Shown: positions 1 to 8,199, counted from the stretch's first letter. The stretch is 64,000 bases of DNA from an uncultured Oscillospiraceae bacterium (GCA_934444765.1 CAKSDC010000002.1:1-64000), one strand, 5' to 3'. Notes: generated by a model from the letters alone, not told the origin. Made by a program: numbers and translations.

Positions 1-572
1 GTATCCTTTACAGGTTCTGTAACTGGCTTGAACTGTTGCTGTGGCTGTATTGGAACGTTAGGTCTTGCCTGTCTTGGTGGTACTGGTGGAACGATAGGTT
101 GAACCTTTGGAGTTGGAGTATCCTTTACAGGTTCTGTAACTGGCTTGAACTGTTGCTGTGGCTGTATTGGAACGTTAGGTCTTGCCTGTCTTGGCTGTAC
201 TGGTGGAACGATAGGTTGAACCTTTGGATTTGGAGTATCCTTTACAGGTTCTGTAGCTGGCTTGAACTGTTGCTGTGGCTGTATCGGAACGTTAGGTCTT
301 GCCTGTCTTGGTTGTCTTGGTGGTACTGGTGGAACTACTGGCTGAACCTTTGGATTTGGAGTATCTTTTACAAAAGTGTCTATGTTTTCATTAGGAACTA
401 AAGGAGCTTTTTGCACTTCAACCTTGTTAGGCTTAGGGGCGTTCTCTTCTTTCTTAGGTGAACTTGCAGGCTTACTCCAAGGGATTAGACCTGTAGTCAT
501 ATCCGCACCACATTCACCACAATAGTTGTAGCCCTTAGGCATCTTAGCACCACAATTTTTACACTTAGGCAT
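1..572 (-). CDS. Zinc-ribbon protein with Pro/Gln-rich tandem repeats (C-terminus beyond window)
   Basis: The reading frame starts at ATG 572-570 behind a GTGAGGA ribosome site (587-581) and is still open at base 1, so the C-terminus is missing. The first 22 residues form a zinc ribbon with Cys4, Cys7, Cys18 and Cys21. After a Lys/Pro/Glu-rich stretch the protein becomes tandem units of 39 residues (DNA period 117 bp, last unit 126 bp) built from motifs such as KDTPNPKVQP, VPPRQARPNV and PIQPQQQFKP. At least three units are visible. The repeats look disordered and polyproline-like. Several other proteins in this window carry similar terminal zinc ribbons. The function is unknown. The plus-strand open frame over 36-401 is a shadow of these repeats. 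Confidence 0.8.
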   Translation of the reverse strand, partial: MPKCKNCGAKMPKGYNYCGECGADMTTGLIPWSKPASSPKKEENAPKPNKVEVQKAPLVPNENIDTFVKDTPNPKVQPVVPPVPPRQPRQARPNVPIQPQQQFKPATEPVKDTPNPKVQPIVPPVQPRQARPNVPIQPQQQFKPVTEPVKDTPTPKVQPIVPPVPPRQARPNVPIQPQQQFKPVTEPVKD

Positions 573-747
573 AGTATATATCCTCACTTCTCCACAGACT
601 AAAGAGTATTATTTTTCAAGGCTGACTACTCTGTGGTATAGTCAACTCTGCACGTACATATATAGTAGGTTTCAATCCATAGCACTCCTTATACGTTTAG
701 GTATATAGAAAGTACTGGATATTTAGTGAAAATTTTAATATACTATT

Positions 748-776
748 ATTCTACCATAATATCAAAATATTATCAA
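748..776 (-). promoter_or_regulatory. Promoter for the zinc-ribbon repeat protein
   Basis: On the minus strand TTGATA (776-771) and TAGAAT (753-748) are separated by 17 nt, giving a transcript start near 741. Confidence 0.5.
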
Positions 777-843
777 TATATTTTTTCTAAAATTTCAAAA
801 TTTTTTGTATAAATGATAGAATGTGTTTTTTTAGAATATTTAG

Positions 844-872
844 TTGCAATATGTTCAAAAAAGATATATAAT
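844..872 (+). promoter_or_regulatory. Promoter upstream of the 911 gene
   Basis: TTGCAA (844-849) and TATAAT (867-872) are 17 nt apart, 39 nt before the start codon. Confidence 0.55.
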
Positions 873-910
873 ATCACTTAACGAGTCTATTAAAAAGGAG
901 TGAACTATTA

Positions 911-1498
911 ATGTATCTAAACCAAAGTATCAAAAAAGCCTCTACTCCAAAAGACATACTCAAGGGGTGGGGAAACTTAGTCTTTGCGGAAATACTATCA
1001 CTATTAGTAAATCTTTTTACTGTGAACTTTATGAATAATAGTACTATTCTTAGGGGTATCGTGGGAATATTCACCATGGCTATACTGGTGTGTATAGTGG
1101 GAAACTATATCTACAACGTGGCTAAACGTGATAAGGCTTCCGAAAGAACTTTCAAAACTCCTCACAGAGAGTACAAGCATATACTATTAGCCGTGACTAC
1201 CTCCGCACCGTTGGTATTGCAATGGTTAGTGCTACTCATCTACAGAGTTCAAAACTTAAACCCTACGTTCTTAAACACCAAAGTATCTCTATTGGCAGTC
1301 TACAAGATACTAAACGCCTACTTTTTACCTTGGATTAACGTCTTCAACTTAGAGCCAATCTTAACGGATTTGAGCGTAATGGCTATGGTCACTATGTTCG
1401 CATTTACTATAGTACCTGCTATAACTATAGTAGTAGTCTATCCTATAGTATATAATAGTATAGATATCCAAAAGATACTCATGTACGATAAGGAATAG
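911..1498 (+). CDS. Uncharacterised four-helix membrane protein
   Basis: This 195-residue protein starts with ATG behind AAAAAGGAG. Four hydrophobic segments are visible, at roughly residues 24-42, 50-70, 93-111 and 158-182, so it should be an integral membrane protein. A basic, Lys/Arg-rich loop lies between segments two and three. I recognise no family motif. It has its own promoter, and the next gene has another, so the two are probably separate transcripts. The following gene also encodes a membrane protein and may be functionally related. Function unknown. Confidence 0.75.
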   Translation: MYLNQSIKKASTPKDILKGWGNLVFAEILSLLVNLFTVNFMNNSTILRGIVGIFTMAILVCIVGNYIYNVAKRDKASERTFKTPHREYKHILLAVTTSAPLVLQWLVLLIYRVQNLNPTFLNTKVSLLAVYKILNAYFLPWINVFNLEPILTDLSVMAMVTMFAFTIVPAITIVVVYPIVYNSIDIQKILMYDKE

Positions 1499-1504
1499 TT
1501 TTGG

Positions 1505-1533
1505 TTGACAAATACTTTCGCTAATGGTATAAT
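1505..1533 (+). promoter_or_regulatory. Promoter upstream of the RING/DUF2628 gene
   Basis: TTGACA (1505-1510) and TATAAT (1528-1533) are 17 nt apart. The spacer contains TTTCGCTA, which also occurs in the spacer of the cellulase promoter at 3290-3318. Confidence 0.65.
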
Positions 1534-1563
1534 AGCCTTATTATAAATATTGAAGGTGATGTG

Positions 1564-2445
1564 TTGAACTATGTTGGTAAAAAGTGCATATACTGTGGCA
1601 AGACTTTTACAGAAGACGATGACATAGTAGTATGCGAAGTATGTGGTACTCCATATCATAGGGAGTGTTACAGAGTAAATAATAAGTGTATCAACCTTGA
1701 ATACCATGCTAAGGGTTTGACCTATAACAGTATGCATAGTACTCAAGAGGACGTAAAGAGTAACTCTACAGACGCAGTAGCTACAGCCTCTACGCCTATA
1801 GGAGAAGACAGCCAAAGTTCTGACGATGCCGAATATGGACAGTTAGACCAACTATGCGATATTTCCCGTAACATACTCCACCAAGTGAACCTTGACCCAG
1901 AAGAAGACTTTTACGGTGTAACACTTTTAGACTTTTACTTATATACGCAGTCCCTAATGTTCACCAGAAAGTTCAAACAGAACGCCAGCGATAGCAAGAA
2001 GTTTTCTTTTAACATACTGGCTTTTTTAGTGCCAGAGTACTATTTGGCAGGTAAAAGACTGTATATAACGTCACTGATAGCCTTTGCGATAGAGTTTCTA
2101 CTATCTGTACCGTTGTTGATATGGCAATACTTTAGCGTTATGAATACAGACATTCCGAGTATGTTTACTTCCACTACGTTCCGAACGGTAGGGACTGTAT
2201 GTATAGTACTCTCTATACTGTTCAAAGCGTTTATAGGATTTAGAGCCAATTCGATATACTTCAAAACGTGCATAAAGAATATAGTACACATCAAAAGAAC
2301 CTCTAAAGATAGAACGTCGTACCTTAAAAACTTAGTGGGAAAGTTTAGGTCTAACTTTTGGGCGGTACTGTTAGTATGTGTATTCAGCCTAATGGCTACG
2401 TCTTTATTCTATTCAGTGTTCACTGTGATATTAACGTACCTATAG
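1564..2445 (+). CDS. Prokaryotic RING-finger / DUF2628-like membrane protein
   Basis: I chose TTG 1564 because the ribosome site AAGGTGAT (1553-1560) sits too close to the alternative GTG at 1561. The N-terminus carries a treble-clef/RING-like zinc site: Cys8, Cys11, then C-x2-C (24, 27), His32 and Cys35. This matches the prokaryotic RING finger family 1 pattern. An acidic, Ser-rich linker follows. The second half resembles DUF2628: a conserved amphipathic stretch (NILAFLVPEYYLAGKRLY) and three hydrophobic segments near residues 165-187, 207-227 and 265-290. The product is probably a membrane protein with a cytosolic zinc domain. Its role is unknown. A hairpin terminator follows the stop. Confidence 0.75.
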   Translation: MNYVGKKCIYCGKTFTEDDDIVVCEVCGTPYHRECYRVNNKCINLEYHAKGLTYNSMHSTQEDVKSNSTDAVATASTPIGEDSQSSDDAEYGQLDQLCDISRNILHQVNLDPEEDFYGVTLLDFYLYTQSLMFTRKFKQNASDSKKFSFNILAFLVPEYYLAGKRLYITSLIAFAIEFLLSVPLLIWQYFSVMNTDIPSMFTSTTFRTVGTVCIVLSILFKAFIGFRANSIYFKTCIKNIVHIKRTSKDRTSYLKNLVGKFRSNFWAVLLVCVFSLMATSLFYSVFTVILTYL

Positions 2446-2450
2446 TATAT

Positions 2451-2480
2451 AACCACCTGTATACGTTTGCAGGTGGTTTT
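2451..2480 (+). terminator. Rho-independent terminator after the RING/DUF2628 gene
   Basis: A 9-bp stem AACCACCTG (2451-2459) with CAGGTGGTT (2470-2478) is followed by a short T run. Confidence 0.8.
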
Positions 2481-2504
2481 AGTATACTCTAAACGCTAAG
2501 TCTA

Positions 2505-3245
2505 TAACAGAAAGTCTGTTACACTCTGTTACAGTCTGTTACACTCTGTTGCACTCTGTTACATAATAAAACACGTAACTGTGCGGATTGATACACTTTT
2601 GTAACAGAGTAACAGAGAATTAGGGTAAAACATTTTTCTGTGTATTTAAGTATCATAAATATATAGAAGCACATAACTATGTGGTTATATCTACAGGGTA
2701 TATATATATTTCAAAAAAAGTTTTAAAAAGGCTGTTTTTCTGTTACAGTCTGTGTCAGTCTGTGTCAGTCTGTGGCACTCTGTGTCAGTCTGTGGCACTC
2801 TGTGTCAGTCTGTGTCAGGATAGAGTGCGTAGTTGTGAGGTTTAATACACTTTGCAACAGAGACACAGAGAATTAGGGTAAAACATTTTTCTGTGTACTT
2901 AAGTATTATAAGTATATAGAAACACATAACTATGTGTATCTATCAATAGCATATATATATATTCAATAAAACTTTTAGAAGTTGTGTTTTTCTGTGTTTC
3001 TGTGTCAAGCCTCGGTTACAAAGTCAGTAACACTCGGTAACAGTCGGTAACAAGAAAGTCACGTAACTATGTAGTTTAGAGTACTTTGTTACTGAGTTAC
3101 CGAAAATACTATATAGAATATTTTTCAAAATAGCATAGTGTACAGATGCACATAACTATGTGGATTACACCTACAATAGATACTAAATGACATACTTCTA
3201 AAAAAGTCCTGAAATCTCGGTAACACGGTAACACGGTAACAGATA
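2505..3245. repeat. Non-coding array of four degenerate repeat blocks with covarying inverted motifs
   Basis: This 740-bp stretch has no credible gene. It holds three complete blocks and the start of a fourth, about 230-250 bp apart. Each block opens with tandem 10-mers: five of the type ASTCTGTTAC at 2513-2562, seven of ASTCTGTGKC at 2747-2816, three of ASTCRGTAAC at 3022-3051, and CGGTAAC repeats at 3215-3240. A spacer containing a variant of CACGTAACTATGT follows, then an inverted copy matching the array of that block: GTAACAGAG (2601-2609), GACACAGAG (2862-2870), GTTACCGA (3096-3103). The inverted copies change in step with the 10-mers. A conserved AT-rich tail (2619-2683, 2871-2936) ends in the inverted repeat CACATAACTATGTG (2670-2683, 2923-2936, 3149-3162). 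Confidence 0.85.
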
Positions 3246-3289
3246 GTTCAGCCTCTAACTGGAGTATCTTATTTCATCGACAAAAACTA

Positions 3290-3318
3290 TTGACAAAGTG
3301 TTTTCGCTATCGTACAAT
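3290..3318 (+). promoter_or_regulatory. Promoter of the dockerin cellulase
   Basis: TTGACA (3290-3295) and TACAAT (3313-3318) are 17 nt apart. The start lies about 10 nt before a TAGGAGGT ribosome site (3337-3344). Confidence 0.75.
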
Positions 3319-3353
3319 ATATATAATATGATATTTTAGGAGGTTCAAACTGA

Positions 3354-5243
3354 ATGAAAACTTTAAAAAAAGTCATGGCTGGAACGTTCTCTATCGCTAT
3401 GATGTGTACTCTAACCATGTCTAACGTTAGCAGTATCTACAATATACCAGACGTTCAAGCAGTAGACGACAACAACGACGACTGGCTACACGCAGTAGGT
3501 AGCCACCTATACGATAAAGACGGTAACGAAGTTTGGCTTACTGGTGCAAACTGGTTCGGCTTTAACTGTGGCGAAAACTGTCTACACGGTCTTTGGAGTG
3601 CCGATATAGATACCCTACTACCAAGCATAGCCGACCACGGTATCAACTGCCTGAGAATACCTATCTCTACCGAACTATTAGCCTCTTGGCAGAACGGCAC
3701 ACCTGAAGCGGTATCAAGCGTTTCAGCCGACAGAGACCAATACCACACTATCAATCCTGACTTCTGCAACGAAGACAACAGTATCAAAAATAGTATGAAA
3801 ATCTTCGACGTTATCATGAGCAAGTGCAAACAGTACGGCATCAAGGTGATAGTAGACGTTCACAGTCCAACCGCTCACAACTCAGGACACAACTACAACG
3901 TATGGTACTACTTAGCCTCGGCACCTTCTTCCGATACTATGGCGATAACTGGTGACGGTACTCAAATTACCAGCAAGATGTGGCAAGATAGTCTGGTTTG
4001 GTTAGCCGATAAGTACTCCAACGACGACACTATTATAGCCTACGACCTAAAGAATGAACCTCACGGTAAGCGTGGCTACGATAACACAGAACCCGACAAC
4101 ATAGCTAAGTGGGACGACTCCACAGACGAAAACAACTGGAAGTATGCCGCCGAAACTTGTGCTTCCGCTATTATGGAAGTAAACCCTAATGCGTTGATAT
4201 TAGTAGAAGGTGTAGAACAGTATCCTAAGACCGAAAAAGGCTATACCTACGCTACCCCTGACATTTGGGAAGCCCCTGCCGACGTTTCCCCTTGGTACGG
4301 TGCTTGGTGGGGTGGCAACCTTAGAGGCGTTAAAGACTACCCTATCGACTTAGGCGAACACCAAAGCCAGTTAGTATACTCCCCTCACGACTACGGCCCA
4401 GGGGTATACCCTCAGAGTTGGTTCAATAAAGACTTTACTACTCAAACTCTATTAGACGACTACTGGTACGATACTTGGGCTTACGTCAACGACCAAGACA
4501 TCGCCCCTCTACTAATGGGTGAATGGGGTGGCTTTATGGACGGTGCGGAAAACGAAAAGTGGTTGAACCTACTTAGAGACTATATGACCGAAAACCACAT
4601 CAACCACACGTTCTGGTGCATAAACCCTAACTCGGGTGATACGGGCGGACTACTCAACTCCACATTCGACCAATGGGACGACGAAAAGTATGCCCTATTA
4701 GAAGAGGCTCTTTGGCAAGACGAAGACGGCAAGTACATAGGCTTAGACCATCAAGTCGCACTCGGTCAAAACGGTCAGTCACTATCGGAATACTACGCAA
4801 GCGGTAAGAGTAGCAACCTCGACGGTGGCAAGACTCCTGACACCCCTTCCGATACTACTACCACTACCACTTCTACCGATACTCAAACTGAAACTACCAC
4901 CGACACTTCCGAAACTGAACCTACTACTACTTCCGTTAGTCAGACTACTGAAGATACTACACCTACTACGACTACTCCCATTACAGACCAAACTACTCCT
5001 CCTCCTGATACTGTCACTTCTGGGGATAGCAGTAGCGAAAGTCCTAACCCAGAAACGCTCGTAGGTGACGTGAACTGCGACGGTAAAGTTTCCACTGCTG
5101 ACCTATTAGGACTTAAAAAGCACCTATTAGGCGTATCAGAACTTACAGACCAAAGTTTAGCCAATGCGGACGTGAACCAAGACCAAAAGGTTTCCACTGC
5201 TGACCTACTGGCTCTTAAAAAGATACTCCTCGGCATAGACTAA
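3354..5243 (+). CDS. Secreted GH5 endoglucanase with C-terminal type I dockerin
   Basis: This 629-residue exported glycoside hydrolase has a signal peptide (about residues 1-36), a GH5 catalytic domain (about 45-480), a Thr-rich linker (about 490-565) and a type I dockerin (570-629). The NWFGFN and HGLW motifs near residues 66-81 and KNEPHG at 233-238 fit GH5, probably near subfamily 1. Glu235 is the expected acid/base and Glu390, in MGEWGG, the expected nucleophile. The dockerin has two calcium-binding repeats, DVNCDGKVSTADLL and DVNQDQKVSTADLL, each followed by a Leu/Lys helix. The enzyme likely cleaves beta-1,4-glucan and docks onto a cohesin scaffold. The gene is monocistronic, with its own promoter and terminator. 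The linker and cellulosome module point to a ruminococcal or clostridial fibre degrader. Confidence 0.93.
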   Translation: MKTLKKVMAGTFSIAMMCTLTMSNVSSIYNIPDVQAVDDNNDDWLHAVGSHLYDKDGNEVWLTGANWFGFNCGENCLHGLWSADIDTLLPSIADHGINCLRIPISTELLASWQNGTPEAVSSVSADRDQYHTINPDFCNEDNSIKNSMKIFDVIMSKCKQYGIKVIVDVHSPTAHNSGHNYNVWYYLASAPSSDTMAITGDGTQITSKMWQDSLVWLADKYSNDDTIIAYDLKNEPHGKRGYDNTEPDNIAKWDDSTDENNWKYAAETCASAIMEVNPNALILVEGVEQYPKTEKGYTYATPDIWEAPADVSPWYGAWWGGNLRGVKDYPIDLGEHQSQLVYSPHDYGPGVYPQSWFNKDFTTQTLLDDYWYDTWAYVNDQDIAPLLMGEWGGFMDGAENEKWLNLLRDYMTENHINHTFWCINPNSGDTGGLLNSTFDQWDDEKYALLEEALWQDEDGKYIGLDHQVALGQNGQSLSEYYASGKSSNLDGGKTPDTPSDTTTTTTSTDTQTETTTDTSETEPTTTSVSQTTEDTTPTTTTPITDQTTPPPDTVTSGDSSSESPNPETLVGDVNCDGKVSTADLLGLKKHLLGVSELTDQSLANADVNQDQKVSTADLLALKKILLGID

Positions 5244-5253
5244 TATATAGCAG

Positions 5254-5294
5254 ATAGTCCACTTTGAAAGTAACTTTCAAGTGGACTATTATTT
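5254..5294 (+). terminator. Terminator after the cellulase
   Basis: A long stem ATAGTCCACTT (5254-5264) with AAGTGGACTAT (5279-5289), plus GAAAG/CTTTC inside, is followed by TATTT. It may also serve the converging GGDEF gene. Confidence 0.75.
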
Positions 5295-5309
5295 CATTAT
5301 ACTGTTATA

Positions 5310-7250
5310 TTAAGATATTCTCTTTTCGATACTTACTTGACCACTTTCCCTTAACGCTCTACTCTGTTTTTTGAGTTCGTACATCTTACTGTCTGCCACG
5401 TTGACTATATTGAGTATCGGAATGTTTTCGTCTGCTGACGTGATATGGTATCCTATACTTGCACCTATTCTATATGGCTTGTCGGAATGGGTGTTATACT
5501 TTTCAAACTGTTCCTTAATAGAAGCACATAGCCTTTTAGCGTCGTCGTCGGTATAGTTTACGGCGAACACTAAAAACTCATCACCACCGAACCGAGCGTA
5601 CACTTCGTTATTCACGCAAGCGTTCTTTAAAGAGTTAGCCACTTGAATGATAGCGTTGTCGCCCTCTTTGTGTCCAAAGTTATCGTTTATGTACTTTAGA
5701 CCGTCTAAGTCGATAAATAGCACTGCCACGTCGTCTTTATGGATATATGCTTGTTTATAGAGTTCCCCTGCGAACCTATAGAACCCGTTTCGATTGTATA
5801 TGTTGGAAAGGTTGTCTATAACGTATAGTCTGTCAAGTTCGCTTACTACGTCTCTAAGGGTAGTCTTATTTCGGATGTTTTCTATAGCGGTGCTAACGTT
5901 TACTATCCAAGTATGGAATAGTGGACTGTTCATAGGAAATTCACTGTTTACTATAGCACAGTAGCCGAGACACTTTTCGTGGAAGTGTATAGGAACGTAA
6001 TAGGTGACGTTGTTTCCACTATCTGCAAGTTGCCAAAAGTTGGGCAAGATATCCTCACTATTGAACCTTATATTAGGAGTACTGAACTTGCCGTCTTTAT
6101 AACTAAGGGATAAAGTCATAGTCTTAGTGTATCCCGTAGTGATGATATTATCCACAAAGCCACTTTCGGGACTATAGAAAGAAGACAGGTCGTTACATAG
6201 GCACAGGTAGAACTCATCACACTTAATGTTCTTGATATAGGGTTTTAGCTTTTCTATAATGTCACTCATAGAGTTAGACTCTGCCAAGTTGCTCGCCATG
6301 GTGTTCATTTCCAGTATGCCCTGATGGTATACGGCTATCTTACTATAGGTCTTAACTTTAAACTCCTTGATATTTTCCTTTCTTGTAGAGCTACAACCAC
6401 AACTTTGTGTGAATACTGGTCTGGTCTTGATAGTCTGACATAGCTTTTGTGGTCGGTGTAGGATATGGTTTTCTATCTTCTCACACGCTAACTGACCTAT
6501 CTCATACAATGGACGGTCTATAGTAGTAATTTCGGGTGAATAGTTTTTAGCGTCGTATATTCTGTCAAAACCAGTAACTGCGACGTCGTTAGGGATTTGG
6601 TATCCCAAATTCTGTAGAGTTCTAATAGTAGCTATAGCCATAACGTCGTTAGCACATACTATGGCTTGAGGCGGTACCAACTTACTACCTAAGAACTTTT
6701 TAACGGCACGTTCGCCATCTTCTGAACGGAAGTGTCCAAAGTACACTCTTTCGCTCTCATAGGGGATATTGTGTTTTTTTAGAGTATCCTTATAGGCTTG
6801 AAAACGAGTTACACTTTCGGAGTTATCCTTGCTACCTGAAACGTAGTTTATTCTGGTAAAACCATGAACTTCTATAAGATGACTTACTATCTTTGTCATA
6901 GCGTCGTAGTTATCTATACTTATGTTATAAGTATCTAAGATATTATAGTCTATACTAATGGTGCATACGTTAGTATTACGCAACCTTTTAAGTATGTCAG
7001 CCTTAGCGTCCTCGGAAGTAATAGTATTAGTAAGTAGTATGACACCGTCGAACAGTTCATAGTTTATAAGATTAAATATATTGTATTCACCAATATCTTG
7101 ATTAACACTCTTTAGATTTCCACCAAAGCAAGTAAATATAGAGATGCTGTATTCGTCCTCCGCATAGTCCTGTATTCCGTTAATTATTTTATTTTGATAC
7201 TCCTCATCTATACAAGATACCAATACTGCAATATTTTTAATACTATTCAA
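5310..7250 (-). CDS. Diguanylate cyclase with LacI-type sugar-binding sensor domain
   Basis: This 646-residue protein starts at TTG 7250 behind GGGGTGA. Residues 1-270 form a periplasmic-binding/LacI-like fold without a helix-turn-helix (ANDVMAIATIRTLQNLGYQIP, then DVAVTGFDR are typical). Residues 300-460 look like a GAF-like sensor. Residues 465-625 form a GGDEF domain with an intact GGDEF at 555-559 and FIDLDGLKYIND upstream. I see no RxxD product-inhibition site at the usual place and no EAL domain. No membrane segment is visible, so it should be cytosolic and make cyclic di-GMP in response to a small ligand, perhaps a sugar. It converges on the cellulase gene, which makes a link between sugar sensing and fibre degradation tempting but unproven. 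Confidence 0.88.
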   Translation of the reverse strand: MNSIKNIAVLVSCIDEEYQNKIINGIQDYAEDEYSISIFTCFGGNLKSVNQDIGEYNIFNLINYELFDGVILLTNTITSEDAKADILKRLRNTNVCTISIDYNILDTYNISIDNYDAMTKIVSHLIEVHGFTRINYVSGSKDNSESVTRFQAYKDTLKKHNIPYESERVYFGHFRSEDGERAVKKFLGSKLVPPQAIVCANDVMAIATIRTLQNLGYQIPNDVAVTGFDRIYDAKNYSPEITTIDRPLYEIGQLACEKIENHILHRPQKLCQTIKTRPVFTQSCGCSSTRKENIKEFKVKTYSKIAVYHQGILEMNTMASNLAESNSMSDIIEKLKPYIKNIKCDEFYLCLCNDLSSFYSPESGFVDNIITTGYTKTMTLSLSYKDGKFSTPNIRFNSEDILPNFWQLADSGNNVTYYVPIHFHEKCLGYCAIVNSEFPMNSPLFHTWIVNVSTAIENIRNKTTLRDVVSELDRLYVIDNLSNIYNRNGFYRFAGELYKQAYIHKDDVAVLFIDLDGLKYINDNFGHKEGDNAIIQVANSLKNACVNNEVYARFGGDEFLVFAVNYTDDDAKRLCASIKEQFEKYNTHSDKPYRIGASIGYHITSADENIPILNIVNVADSKMYELKKQSRALRESGQVSIEKRIS

Positions 7251-7313
7251 AATTTCACCCCACTATGTTGTTAATATTTTCCTATGGGTCTACCGTAATC
7301 AATATATGTTTTT

Positions 7314-7342
7314 ATTATAACATATAGCAAAATAATTTTCAA
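7314..7342 (-). promoter_or_regulatory. Promoter of the sensor-GGDEF gene
   Basis: On the minus strand TTGAAA (7342-7337) and TATAAT (7319-7314) are 17 nt apart. Confidence 0.55.
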
Positions 7343-7411
7343 TAATTAATATGAAAATTTATCACATTCTATAGAAAAGTTTCAAGATGTCACCTAAACG
7401 TTTAAAACCAG

Positions 7412-7539
7412 TTGACACAGACAGTACTACAGTATATTATAATACTCTGCCTAATACGTTTAAGCAGAGCATTATGTTTGAAAACGAAAAGACACCCATA
7501 AATATATGAGTGTCTTTAACAAGGAGTAATACACATATG
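7412..7539 (+). promoter_or_regulatory. Orphan promoter, leader hairpins and ribosome site leading into an insertion-type repeat
   Basis: TTGACA (7412-7417) is followed by TATATTATAAT (7433-7443). Two hairpins come next: CTCTGC/GCAGAG (about 7445-7470) and AAAGACAC/GTGTCTTT (about 7488-7516). Then AAGGAG (7521-7526) precedes ATG at 7537. The frame from this ATG runs almost at once into the repeat at 7549-7730 and stops after 46 codons. It looks like the intact front end of a gene whose body has been lost. Confidence 0.5.
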
Positions 7540-7548
7540 TTTAATTCA

Positions 7549-7730
7549 TTCATTCCACAATCGGTAATTTCACAGAGTATGACAAGCCAGCATAACGCTG
7601 ACTGTGGTTTGCCTCATGTCAGTGTGGGATACCGATTTCTCTCCGCCCACCACTGCCGTTACTCTTCCTACTCGTAATTCATCTCACCCATCTATAGAGG
7701 TGGAAAAATCCTTGCTATTATTTGTTAAAC
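7549..7730 (-). mobile_element. Structured 182-bp repeat, copy A (inverted relative to 24598-24780)
   Basis: On the minus strand this stretch is close to 90% identical by eye to 24598-24780. Shared parts are the hairpin-like CACCTCTATAG segment, a GGCAGTGGTGGGCGGAGAG block, a CACTGAC/GTCAG hairpin and a long-range TCGGTA/TACCGA pairing. Similarity ends sharply at both sides. It carries no transposase. I infer a remnant of an IS200/IS605- or TnpB-type element right end (guide-RNA-like) or a small non-autonomous relative. Confidence 0.55.
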
Positions 7731-8132
7731 TTAATCTATTTGATAAGTATAAGATAGTTGAATGTCAGAATTATCATCCTCTTCAAAGTTAGGGTCAGGA
7801 ATATTAGTACCACAAGCACCACAGAATTGGAACTTAGAGTTTACTTCAGCACCACACTTAGGGCAAATCTTACAACCCTTAATGTTGTTGTAGTCAAACT
7901 TTAGTCTATTAATTCTTCTTCTTCTAATCTTGATGTCGGTACATAGTTTTTGTAACTCTTCCTTATCGCAGTCAGGATTTAGGTAGTAAGTCTTACCGAT
8001 ATCGGCAAATATCTCCATAATTCTTTCTTCTTCATAAGAAATTTTTCTCTTTAAGTTACTAAGCTCAGACATATTCTTTGCTTTATCACTCGCACCCTTA
8101 CTTGCAGAGTTTACAACGTCCATAAAGCTCAT
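7731..8132 (-). CDS. Small coiled-coil zinc-ribbon protein
   Basis: This 133-residue protein has a helical, charged N-terminal half (about residues 20-85, coiled-coil-like), then a four-cysteine zinc ribbon near residues 89-110 (CPKCGAEVNSKFQFCGACG) and an acidic tail. It is a paralogue of the 134-residue protein at 37784-38188, with the same order of helical region and ribbon. The ATG at 8132 has a GGGAGGT ribosome site and a promoter at 8200-8228. Its stop codon directly abuts repeat copy A, so the original downstream sequence has probably been replaced. Function unknown. Confidence 0.75.
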   Translation of the reverse strand: MSFMDVVNSASKGASDKAKNMSELSNLKRKISYEEERIMEIFADIGKTYYLNPDCDKEELQKLCTDIKIRRRRINRLKFDYNNIKGCKICPKCGAEVNSKFQFCGACGTNIPDPNFEEDDNSDIQLSYTYQID

Positions 8133-8199
8133 TATATAGACCTCCCAAAAAATAGTATATTTAGAATAAAACTAAGAACGTTTCTTACCTTTCCATAAT

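Larger units (their letters stand above)
573..910. other. Intergenic region between divergent genes
   Basis: This gap holds two divergent promoters (748-776 minus, 844-872 plus). The minus-strand leader is about 170 nt and has two possible hairpins: GACTA/TAGTC, and a 7-bp pairing of CCACAGA with TCTGTGG. I see no gene in it. Confidence 0.5.

Noticed and set aside
36..401. Trp/Tyr/Leu-rich 121-codon plus-strand frame
   Set aside because: It is the antisense shadow of the Pro/Gln repeat protein, with no ribosome site or promoter.
7537..7677. 46-codon frame with a good ribosome site
   Set aside because: Almost all of it is antisense to the structured repeat copy A, so I treat it as a truncated gene front rather than a gene.
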